From positions 2,356,001 to 2,420,000 of the forward strand of contig JACONQ010000008.1 in NCBI GenBank assembly GCA_014281115.1: a stretch of DNA of 64,000 nucleotides. Direction: 5' to 3'. Every line of letters starts with the position of its first letter. Position 1 is the stretch's first letter. Source of the stretch: Laburnicola sp. R22_1 (Eukaryota > Ascomycota > Dothideomycetes > Pleosporales > Didymosphaeriaceae). The notes beneath the pieces were generated by a model. That model saw only the letters and a program-made list of their open reading frames with translations, searched no databases and was not told the origin of the DNA. Below, piece after piece: positions 55,701 through 64,000 of this stretch. Made by a program: the position numbers and the translations under genes.

Positions 55701-56241
55701 AGACAAACTCAGAGACAAGGCGCGGGATCGCATCCGGGTCCTGCACGGGAATCGAACAGCGCGCAACCTCGCCCGTGTCTCTCCGCCGCAAGGCCAGCGT
55801 GAAGGCCCCTCGGCGCGGATCCACGGCCTGGGCAGGCGCTTGCTCGTGCCTCACGACGCACTGCTGGACGAACCAGTCGGGCACCACAACAGGCGGCAGG
55901 TCGTGGGCGCGGTTCCGCCGCTGGGTGCGGCGCAGGGCCGACGAGTACCGGCGTGCCATCTCCCGCGAGCGCTGCAGCTTCTGGGCCAGCAGGTCCGGGT
56001 CGTCGGCGGCGGCGGGCGCTGGCTCAGCGGGCGGGTCCTCGTTGTTGCGCTCGAGGCCATGGTCGTCGACGGGCTTGCTGTCCGGGTCGGCGGGCGGCGT
56101 GGGCTCCCGGGCGAGGGCGTGCGAGGCGTGGAACGAGCGGGTGCGCTGCGGTGACGGGGACGGGTAGCGGCGACGGCAGATGAGGCGCGCTGGAGGTCTT
56201 CGCTGTGACGCTCGCAGCCCGGTTCCGAGTGCGCGGTACAT
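52738..56241 (-). CDS. Mitochondrial-type AAA+ ATPase, Msp1/ATAD1-like catalytic domain
   Basis: Single exon of 1167 residues from a true ATG. The N-terminus is Arg-rich and without acids (MYRALGTGLRASQRRPPARL), a likely mitochondrial presequence. A disordered acidic stretch (45-90) and a long fungal-specific region of about 700 residues follow. The AAA+ module is near the C-terminus: Walker A GPPGTGKT at about 873, Walker B VVFLDEADA at about 930, arginine-finger segment (AVIRRLPRRLLVDLP) and AAA lid (FYSGSDLKNLAVSAAL). The ATPase resembles Msp1/ATAD1 and the fungal mitochondrial AAA group; Msp1 itself is only about 360 aa with an N-terminal TM. I see no clear TM helix. Role in extraction or quality control of mitochondrial proteins is inference from the domain. 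Confidence 0.87.
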   Translation of the reverse strand: MYRALGTGLRASQRRPPARLICRRRYPSPSPQRTRSFHASHALAREPTPPADPDSKPVDDHGLERNNEDPPAEPAPAAADDPDLLAQKLQRSREMARRYSSALRRTQRRNRAHDLPPVVVPDWFVQQCVVRHEQAPAQAVDPRRGAFTLALRRRDTGEVARCSIPVQDPDAIPRLVSEFVSDAWGGSLGDLDDFVSKLGDGSIGSPKEQPSSSGSEPTSTAGEKHESNKARLEALKQEIAQLAEAQSESQEHQHIQRLRELSKGFDSLSDEIKQRIAPFVLDTDTDQMNVPTLKAKHIPPCVLAEIRATMAASLSVLQPSSSDAFPAAKTNLILHCPSSMQDRLLEDAVLSVAGGLGVDTVILRAQDLAELAGDYLGDGPEPSPHSIRSLGYETHRPISDASNSVFLDVGAAGKDDRFAADEDEETSAFGLPSLKLFGLDGFLNGISRTPQPSAAEPSQKASNEAQLEDLKIANLIEHLIDAAETQRERGFPDADADRTPSSSDNEQATDAPRPDFFDYSINPACGKFEIDTALPSEAVSRFGLAVHVGSSSRKSCTPLNAKIIYVPDYKELKGTHYGSRVIQRLEECVRKRRIAGESIMIVGSSSSPDLTPDLTRTGIQSLQAEGEESFYRTIVVPVERVRSTLPKPLLSVATGNSANAYDKYQRINVRHIQNMLRCLDPLASRHISDRETSDNICASLTLANASGLGRHLSMGKILTYDEVHRIALTALGLHLVDPVGTHLNGTHVVLALGLLQASDHRKFAYIKRQAQRRQSSQGRQGPRGAKSKWNSGASSARDRERQLERIWMTATKHEKRLMPGIANPDQIKTTFDQIHVPPDTIDAIRTLTSLSLLRPDAFDYGVLATEKISGALLYGPPGTGKTLLAKAVAKESGSSVLEVSGSQIMDKYVGEGEKNVTAIFSLARKLSPCVVFLDEADAIFSSRDMGRDRNTHRDILNQFLKEWDGLNDLSVFVMVATNRPFDLDDAVIRRLPRRLLVDLPTQTDRWEILKIHLRGEQLDESVDLVDIAKRTPFYSGSDLKNLAVSAALACVKEENEQAAIAAAQKVADSLSTEVSPSDAATAGAASKPPQLVRGMQYDFPVKRVLCARHFDRALQEISASISEDMSSLNAIKKFDEKYGDKKGKKQKRVFGIGIDKGLNENVVRVRT

Positions 56242-57274
56242 ACGAATCGTGGGCCCGCGGTGGGCAGAGGGATGGGCGGCCTACAACACGGGGGGTGGCA
56301 GGCGGGCGTGGGACGAGCAATGGCTGTGGTCGCGTCGCTCACGAGCCGCGACTTTTCCTTTGCTTCACCATCCTTGCACCTGCCAAGCACCTTGAAGCTA
56401 GCGAGGCCGACTACATCTCATTCTCATCATTCTTTCCATCTCCCAAGGAGTCCTTCCACATCGTGAGAGCCGCACCAACGCGCGTAGTCTAGCTCCGGCT
56501 TGTCCTTGCGCTGCACGATCATGGTACCGATCGTGATTTTGACCCACAGAATGAAAGAATGAAAGATGCACGGCTGCGGTGCCATTTTCCGGCACAGAGA
56601 CACACTGCGCCTTCAACATCCCAGCTACTGCACGCTTGTCCATGTTGATTTTTTTTCCGGGGCTCGAGGAGCCATTCCGGCTCTTGCTCTTCCCGTGATA
56701 CCTACCTTCTAGAATTTAGCCAGGGTCCCTGCAGCCCCAACACTTGAATCCTGCAGTGGATAGTACACTGATGAGTTGCTATGATGCGTCAGATCAGGCT
56801 CAGATCAGCACAACACACATATCCTGACATGTGCTTCTTCGCGAGCTTTGCTACGTGCCGGACGGGTACGGTGGCTTGCTCGAACCAAACTTCCCCCGTT
56901 CTACAATGCAGCACAGCTATAAAGGTGCCCTTCCCATGGCTATCTACTGTGTTCAGGTACCAGCATGTCGCAGTTTGGTAATAGTGATTACGAGAATCAG
57001 GGGAAGTTGCGGTGCAGACCCTGGTACCGTGAACCAAGTGACTCGTCACCACATGCAGTAGGCACAACGGCCCCACTGTACCAAAAGCCCTTTTGCTCCT
57101 GAAAGCCTGCGATAAATACGTCAATGAAAAGGGTCCCAGAGATCCAATTCTCAACCGAGAGCAGACTTCTCAAAAGACTCTGCAGACGAGTTGCACACCT
57201 TCGCCTCAGACATATCACGAAATCGCTCTAGCTATGGAGTTAGCCGACAGATATCCACAGACAATTCATGTACC
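56242..57274. other. Intergenic, divergent promoters
   Basis: Between the AAA+ gene (minus) and the MFS gene (plus). ORFs here overlap and lack features. The MFS frame is open upstream to 57093 without an ATG before 57234. Confidence 0.35.
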
Positions 57275-58945
57275 ATGTCTGAAGTCGAAGCCGCTCACCA
57301 AAGTAGATTCCTACCATACCGGGCCACAACGGTCGCCCCGTCGATATGCAGCACATGGACCAAGACGTATTTCCTTTCCAGCACTATACACCGCTCGGGG
57401 CCCTTTCAATCATCGCCGCTCCCCGCATGGACCGGCTCGGAGATCATTGACGGCAGTTCCGGACGAAGAGGACATTAGTAGTCCACACGTCGATGTCAGT
57501 ACGAACGGGTTAGTAAAGCAACATTGTCGATGGAGTCGAAGCAAACACTCACCATCCTAGGGAGAAAAACCACAAAGCAGAAGTGACTAAGACGCAACAA
57601 TGGAAGGCATTGCTTTCCTGCGCTCTACAAGCATTTTGGGTGATGGGTTTGAGCCAGAGCTTCGGTATCTTCCAAGTGCATTACGGCAGTGAGAAGGCAG
57701 TCGAAGACGGCATCATACGGCCTCAAGATATGACACAGAGGGCAGCTATCGCGTGCCTCGGTTCGCTCGGAAACGGGGGAATTGTCGCAGTGTTCGCCAT
57801 GCTGTTCTTTCCTTGGCTGCCGCAAATTGGAAGCCATATCAAAACGGCGTGCTTTGGCGGGACTGTGCTCATGGCAATCGGGTATGCCAGCGCAGCTGCA
57901 TGCAATAATGTAAGTACAATTCCTGGCCCGCTTGTAGGATTTCGCTCACGAACTTGCAAGCTCTGGCAGCTCCTGGTTACACAGGGCTTGCTTGTCGGTA
58001 TTGGAGGGGGCACACTGCTCAACTCTCTTACCACGATACTCCCCGAATACTTTGGCGCACGCTCCGGTTTAGCGCAGGGGGCTTCGATGGGATGTAAGTC
58101 TTGCTCAGCATACCTCCTTGAGCTAGCGCTAACCTATGATAGCTGGATGTATCGGCGGCCTCGTTCTCTCTCTATCTCTCCCCAGGCTCATAGAAGCCGT
58201 GGGATCGAGATGGACGCTCGGCATCATGTCAATTCTAACTCTGTGCATACTATGTGCCGCCAGCGCCCTTGCACAGCCGCCCCGGGAGTGTGCGAAGCGG
58301 AACACCGATATCGTTGGCTGGAGAACCTTCAAGAACCCGATCTTCACGCTGCTGTTCCTGGTGAATCTGATCCACCCATTGACTCTCGCCATTCCCACGA
58401 CATTCGGACCAGAATTCAGCGAGGCTTTAGGTTACGACGTTAGAATGGCCTCGGTGTTCTTGGCAATCACCAGCATAGTCGGGCTACCGTCAAGGTTTCT
58501 CATGGGCTTCGGAGCCGACTTTGTTGGCCACACCAATATGCTGTTTCTGGCGACGGCGACATTTGCTCTCAGTACATTTGTCCTGTGGCTGCCAGCGGCC
58601 CTGATAAGTAACGGCACGGTCTGGATCATCTTCAACGTTGTGTACGGTGTGGTATACGGCGTTTTCCAGACGGTGGTCAACTCGGTGCAAAAGGAGCTCT
58701 TTGGTGACGAGTTGTACTACCCATACAACGGAGCCATGGCATCGATCCGAGGCCTTGGCTATGCCATCGGTGTTCCGATCGCAGGCTCGCTCGTCAGTCG
58801 GGTCAAGGACACGGAGTTGGGCGGAGACGATTTTGTGAGGCCGATTGTGTATGCAGGCGTCTTGTTGGCGGGGTCCACAATATGTCTGGCCGGTGTTCGT
58901 GGGGTCGATGCTTTAAAAAGCGGGAAATGGCAGTGGATCAAATAA
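57275..58945 (+). CDS. MFS transporter, monocarboxylate-transporter-like
   Basis: Supported exons: one ending at 57508, then 57561-57909, 57961-58093 and 58143-58945, with introns of 52, 51 and 49 nt in frame. The 5' end is uncertain: either ATG 57275 (MSEVEAAHQ) with a further intron 57303-57381, giving 479 residues, or the unspliced ATG 57234 (MELADR). I prefer the former because it leaves a normal N-terminal tail. Membrane helices are easy to see: KALLSCALQAFWVMGLSQSF (TM1), GSLGNGGIVAVFAMLFFPWL, TACFGGTVLMAIGYASAA, LWQLLVTQGLLVGIGGGTLL, SMSGCIGGLVLSL-type segment after the last join, and six C-terminal helices. About 12 TM in all. The arrangement fits fungal MCT-type carriers of organic acids or small solutes; substrate unknown. 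The 51-nt intron has no stop in frame. Confidence 0.85.
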
Positions 58946-59559
58946 TGGATGAAGACGGCCGGGGGAGGTTGGAGAGAGGGATAGTCGGAGCGAGTGACAA
59001 GTGGAAGTCATTCAGAAGGCGCGAGACAGGTGGAAGGCGCGAGGACCGGAACGAGCAGGAACGAACTACACGGGAAATTGAGGGGCCAAAAGCGAGGGCG
59101 TTTGATGATATCCCAAGAAGCTGGAAAATGCACGCATACTGCATGGCGGATCAATAATCTGTAGTTTTTATTTTGGAATGGATAGACCTGAAGAATGGTG
59201 ATAGAGATGAAGGCGATGCTTTAAGCGAGCGAATCATGTCTGCCCGGGCCGAGCGCGTGTGTTTGGCGAAGCTCGCCTGGGTGTTGATGCGGTGAATGCC
59301 CTCGATGCGCATGACGCCTTCACCGCGCTGCGTCTCATTCCGGAGCCGTGGGTTGCCTCGAGCGTCGCTCCGCCATTCACTGCCCGTGCACTCGCCCCTC
59401 AATGGCACTGGGGTCCCGGTGAGAGCCAAGCTAGCGCTCCCGCATAAGGTTCCTATATCACCTCCACGACCCACGACCCAGGCAAGCGCAATGCGGCTCC
59501 GTTGAAATGTCAGCCGCCAAATTCCACGACCGCCTCCTTCGACTCCTTCGGCCCAAGCG
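58946..59559. other. Intergenic, promoter of the WD40 gene
   Basis: Includes the 3' region of the MFS gene. An ATG at 59506 upstream of the WD40 start (MSAAKFHDRLL) leads to a short frame and could be an upstream ORF. No separate gene. Confidence 0.4.
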
Positions 59560-62500
59560 ATGTCGCTCACGCCGAACCACCCCCGGATGATGAGCCCGGC
59601 CTGGGGCGGCCTCAAGCTTACACCGTCGCCCTCGCCCTTGCTCAAGAACACGCCGCTGCGCTCGCCGATCAAGCCGCAACACCGCCCCGAGGCCAGTTTG
59701 GCCCTCCGCCAGGTCATTGGCGCCACCACCAACTCGGCCAATGCCTTCGACAGCCTCGCCTCTGCGCGCTCCTTCGCCTTCTGCGCGGGCGCGGCCGCCG
59801 TGCTGGCGACCGTCGACGACGAACACCATGTCTCGCAGCGCTTCTACCGCGCCCGGCCCACGACCAACCCCATCAATCCCTCCGCGTCTGTCTACGGAGG
59901 CCCCGCGACGCCCACGCAGAACGAGAGTCGCAACCGCACCGCCGCTTCCCTGCGCGAGGCGGGCATCGGCGCCGCGCCGCTGGGCTCACCCGCCAACGAG
60001 TGGAGTGACTCGCCTGGCGGAAAGACGTGGAATGCGAGGGAGAGGATAAAGGCTGCGACATGCGTATCTTTCAGTCCCAATGCGAAGTTCCTCGCTGTGG
60101 GCGAGGTGAGTGGCCGCCCATCTTTGAGTGAATTGCGCGCTGACCACACCAGACGGGATACAAACCGCGCGTATTGATCTTCTCGACCGCGTCCGATGCA
60201 CCTTCGGACACGCCCCTGACCTGCCTCTCCGACCATACTTTTGGCGTCAAGTGCCTGGCCTTCTCGCCCGAATCGCAGTATCTAGCGAGCTTGGGCGACC
60301 CCAACGACGGCTTCCTGTACGTGTGGAGCATCAACCCCCGAACGGGTGCTGCGACATTATACGCCAGCAACAAGTGCACGAGCAACATCAATCGGATGGC
60401 GTGGATGGGGAACAGTCTTGTCACGTAAGTTTTCACGACTGTGGTTGCAGGATACACAATGCTTGTGCATTCAGGTTCTCATACCCTTCTTGCCGGTTGA
60501 ACTTTGATCGGACAGAACTTCAGCTAACAAGGTGTTAGCGTGGGCACTCGACACGTCAAAGTCTGGAGGATAGAAGAACCCAACTCGACAGCTCGGCCGT
60601 CCAAAGTGCGCCAAAGCGACACCTCATTCCTATCAAGCAGCACACACAGGACGTTACCGGGCAGGAATTGCATCCTGGAGAGTTTGTTGGAGGCGAACTT
60701 TACGAGCGTTGTTTCCGTGGCGCCTTCTAAAGCTATCGTAGCTTCAGACAAGGGGCATGTTTGCCTCATTGACGACAGCGACGGCACCCAGCGCTTTTCC
60801 AAAGTTGCAGAAGCTGGAGTTGCTGTAACCTCTATGGCCGTGGACTCCAAAGGGCGCCTGCATTTAGCGAGCAGCCAAGGCGGCCTCAAAACGCTCAACA
60901 TTAGAGATACGATCGGGGCAGTTACTCCGCCACCTTCACCACCTCCCGGAGTAGAGTCTCCAACTGTCATGTTATCCGCAGACTCTAGCAAGATTGAAGC
61001 CATTGGATCCCTGTTTGATTTCCTCGTTACCGTGGATTCTCAGCGTTCGATTCGGCTCTCTCATCTCGCAGCCTCAGACGACGAAACTCTTGTTGGGGAC
61101 ATCGTGCAGAAACTTCCTGCGCACGGTGACTCTGTGCTCGGAGTGGCTTCTCTCACAAAGCCAAATTCTGCGGGTGCCTCTTTTTGCACCTGGTCCAGCG
61201 GAGGCTCTGTGCTGTTCTGGAGTCACGAAGGGACTTGCAAGGATATCATAGAGGTGCCCCTCGAACAAATGAGCGGTACAGATACCGATGCGAACGAACT
61301 CAAGACCGTCACCGCATCCTCGGATGCGAGCTTCCTTGTTACTGGTGATAGATATGGTGTGCTGAGGTACGCACTCTCTCCTCTTGCCAAGCGAATTGTG
61401 CTGATAACTTTATAGGATCATCGACTCTCAGACCAAGGCGAGCATATTTGACTTCAAGGCTCACTCGAACGAAATGACGGGCATAGCCATATTCGAAGGA
61501 AAGGAGCCCACCTACCTCGCAACCAGCGCGCGTGACCGAATGATTCAAGTATTTCACAGAGCCAACGACACATGGGATCTGATGCAGACTCTCGATGAGC
61601 ATGTAGGAGCGGTGACAGGAGTACTCTTCTCCAGGAACGGGGAAAGATTGGTTTCTATGAGCTCCGATCGTACGCTTGTTATCCGTGAGCTGGTATCTCG
61701 GCAAGGTGAGGGGAGCAATGAGAGTGCCTTCTTGATGCTACGAACGATCATGTTGAAGACCTCGCCTGTCTCTATGACCTGGGACGTTGATCAAGATGAC
61801 ATTGTGTTGGTCTCGACTATTGATCGACAGGTACACAAGTACGACTTGCGCAACGGCCAATGTCTAAGCAGCTTTCGAGCATCGGATACTGAGGGCGGTG
61901 ATGCCGTTGTTCTTTCGTCCCTGGTTCACATACCGCGTGTCTGGGGCTCCCCTCTGATTGCTGGGGTATCGAGTACAGACAAATCAATCCGGTTATACGA
62001 AGAGAGCGGAACACTAATGGCTCGCGATTGGGGTCATACCGAAGGAGTCACAGACATTGCTTTGCTGAGATCTAACAACGATACGGATGACAGCGGAGAA
62101 AAGTCATTGGTGACCGTGGCAGTGGATGGTACCGTCTTCGTGTGGGGCCTCTTGCTTCACCTCACCCGGCAACAAATGTCGCACTCGATGGACCTCCTTG
62201 GACCCAATACACCCACAAACAAGGACTTCCTAGCCAACAAGCCACCTCTACGACGAGTGTTCTCTCAGTCCGAGCTCGCCAGGTTCCAGCGTTCTTCTGA
62301 GGAAGATCAGACGACTCCAACAGGCAATCGCTCACCAAAGTTACGCAAGAGACTCTCGAAGTTTACGTTGAGTCAGGCTCCCAAGTTGGAACCCTCCCCA
62401 ATGTCCGGCACGTCAAAAGACCGGGCTACAGGCTCCTCGTCCATGCGGAGAAGCAACCGAAATCGCTCCCCGTCCCCTCCCAGTCCTCGCCATCCACAAG

Positions 62501-62994
62501 TGGCCAAGCGACGCTCATCAGTAGACGTCCGACTCCGTGCCAAGGCTCCAGCGAATGAATTTGGTAGCCTCGGAGCTTCATCGGATAGCCTCCTGCGGAC
62601 ACTACGAGCTTATCGGAAGCGTCTTGTTACTAGCACCGACAGTCTCAGTTCCGACGCTGTGCGGGAAATAGAACGGGAGCTCGCCCTGACAGCGCGAGCA
62701 GTGGGTGAAAAGGCGAAATCGAGCGTATCGCTGAATGAGACGGTCATGGTGAAGCTGCTCGACCAGTACTCGGAACGACTGGTCAGCATATTAGACGAGA
62801 AGATATCAGCGAGCGTAGCGCAGCATGTCAGGCAGAATAGTGAGAGTGGCATGTCAGGAGGCCTGGCGTCCCCGGCTTTGGGACAGGATGAGGAACCGAC
62901 ACGGAGTAAACGGGGCGACAGAGGCACCGAGGATTCCACGACCAGCGCAGCGAATTCTGTTATGACCAATACAGACTCGACAGCGGAATCGTGA
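59560..62994 (+). CDS. WD40-repeat protein of the WDR62/MABP1 type
   Basis: Exons 59560-60105, 60153-60424, 60539-61366 and 61416-62994 (introns 47, 114 and 49 nt) give 1074 residues. The disordered N-terminus is followed by two seven-blade WD40 propellers. Blades seen: ATCVSFSPNAKFLAVGE (joined to TGYKPRVLIF), DHTFGVKCLAFSPESQYLAS, VGTRHVKVW, SNEMTGIAIFEGKEPTYLATS, EHVGAVTGVLFSRNGERLVS, SSDRTLVIREL, STDKSIRLYEESG and GHTEGVTDIALL. The pattern 'GYKPRVLIF' near the start plus 'VGTRHVKVW' is typical of the MAPKBP1/WDR62 family of signalling or spindle scaffolds in animals; the fungal role is little known. The C-terminal 270 residues are Ser/Arg-rich with a helical segment (VREIERELALTARAV, VMVKLLDQYSERLVSILDEK) that may dimerise. 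The stop overlaps a GTGAGT, so a further exon is conceivable but not supported. Confidence 0.88.
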
Positions 62995-64000
62995 GTGCAC
63001 GAAACGTCTATGAGGGATACGATTTGGCGTTTGGGATATTGGATGACGGGGTTATTGTTTGGAAAGCCCAACGGAAAGCCCAATGGCGTTGGAGGGCATT
63101 TTACTTGCGTCGCAGTCTTTTATTCAATACCAGTACCGTATGTATTTTAATGTCGACATTCTTTCAGCATTAATTCTGGTTCCTCTCACGGAGTCTTTGT
63201 TTACCGGGTGCCAGTTTTGCATGTTGTTGGTTGATGGTGCGCTTAGTCGGCACATGGGGACCCCATACCGCTAACTCAAAGTAGTGTTCAACAGCACGCC
63301 TGGCCGGAATCGAGGGCCGAGACTGGGAAGGGTAGTTCGGCTATGGTTGCCCAGCGCCTCGGGCCATACCTAGACGGGACGAGTCAAGTCCAAGTTCCCC
63401 AGGCCCGACCGATGGACGTGGGGTGAGGAGCGAACAGGAGCGAAGAGAAGACAAGAGAATATCGGATGGGTGTCTAGGCTTCCAAGGCTCACGTGGTCGA
63501 TGCAGCGCGGGCGCCCTGGAGCTAACAAGCTCCCTACCACGGCGTTGGCGCACGTCAACAAGGCAAGCTGGAAGCTGGAAGCTGGGGAACGGGGAACGCA
63601 AGCGGGGCGTTCACGCGACGCCGCCGATTCTTCACCTGCGCTGCACGGCAGTGGACCTCAGCTGTGGAATCTGGCGTGCGTCCGGGATATTTATCAACGA
63701 AGAGCCGCGGGCACGCTCAGTGGCCACTGGCCAGTCCGGACAAGCGGATTGATGCCATCACACACCATCACACACTGCAGTCTGCACGGAGAGCCGCCAA
63801 GGAGGGCCGTTCAGGTGGAGCCAGCTGTCCCTGCTTCTCTGTGATGCCGCGTACCTAGAGTACCCACCAGCAGCCATCCACAGCTCCGTCGGCCTTTCTA
63901 AGACGGCACAGTTCCCAATTCGCGCCGCTGCAGCAAGCAGTCATCGTCCGACCCCTTCACCCGAAATTCAGTCATAAAGCGTGCTCCAGCTACGCCCACA
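62995..64000. other. Intergenic to the window end
   Basis: No gene recognised. ORFs of 60-124 codons overlap on both strands without features. Confidence 0.3.

Noticed and set aside
55474..56154. 226-codon plus-strand ORF opposite the AAA+ gene start
   Set aside because: Antisense shadow of the Arg/Ala-rich N-terminal part of the AAA+ protein; composition mirrors that gene.
59151..59741. 196-codon minus-strand ORF over the start of the WD40 gene
   Set aside because: No domain or signal and overlaps a well-supported gene on the other strand.
62991..63173. Extra 3' exon of the WD40 gene after the GTGAGT at its stop
   Set aside because: The joined frame soon stops and adds no recognisable sequence; the stop at 62994 is simpler.

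Overview
The window looks like nuclear DNA of a filamentous ascomycete (Pezizomycotina, probably a plant-associated Dothideomycete-like mould; the class is inference). The support is: many 41-55 nt GT-AG introns with CTAAC-type branch sites, secreted plant cell-wall enzymes (GH45, GH12), a DUF1996 protein, a fungal rhodopsin-domain membrane protein, a monocarboxylate-type MFS transporter, and two Fot1/pogo-like DNA transposons ruined mainly by C-to-T stop codons, as expected of repeat-induced point mutation (RIP). Gene models were spliced by eye; exon joins are given where frame, splice motifs and family alignment agree.

Layout. 1-2.6 kb: DPH3/KTI11 (5' end only, minus) head to head with the exocyst gene SEC6. 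3.9-13.5 kb: a small GPI-type wall protein, an acidic Trp-rich protein, an 81-aa protein, an eight-exon ER Hsp70 paralogue ending in HDEL, a 170-aa unknown and a DUF1996 secreted protein. 13.5-25 kb: sparse; a rhodopsin-domain protein, a GH45 endoglucanase and an EGF plus beta-propeller secreted protein. 25-41 kb: a gene-poor island made mostly of old GC-rich tandem arrays (units of about 18, 80, 95, 120, 150-186, 160 and 190 bp), with only one or two small gene candidates. 41.3-46 kb: a small two-exon gene, then two dead transposons inserted side by side in one palindromic TACATGTA target. 46.5-63 kb: ordinary gene-dense DNA with a SNF2-family ATPase, a GH12 endoglucanase, a large mitochondrial-type AAA+ ATPase, an MFS transporter and a WDR62/MABP1-like WD40 protein.

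How the genes fit together. SEC6 is core secretion machinery and DPH3 serves diphthamide and tRNA wobble-uridine modification. GH45, GH12, DUF1996, the EGF/propeller protein and the GPI-type protein are secretome members, but they are scattered and form no cluster. The most unusual gene is the ER Hsp70 paralogue: it has a signal peptide and HDEL, has lost the helical lid and carries substitutions at several ATPase motifs. The most unusual DNA is the 29.4-33.4 kb array, in which about ten 80-bp monomers of two types partly alternate, like a small higher-order satellite.
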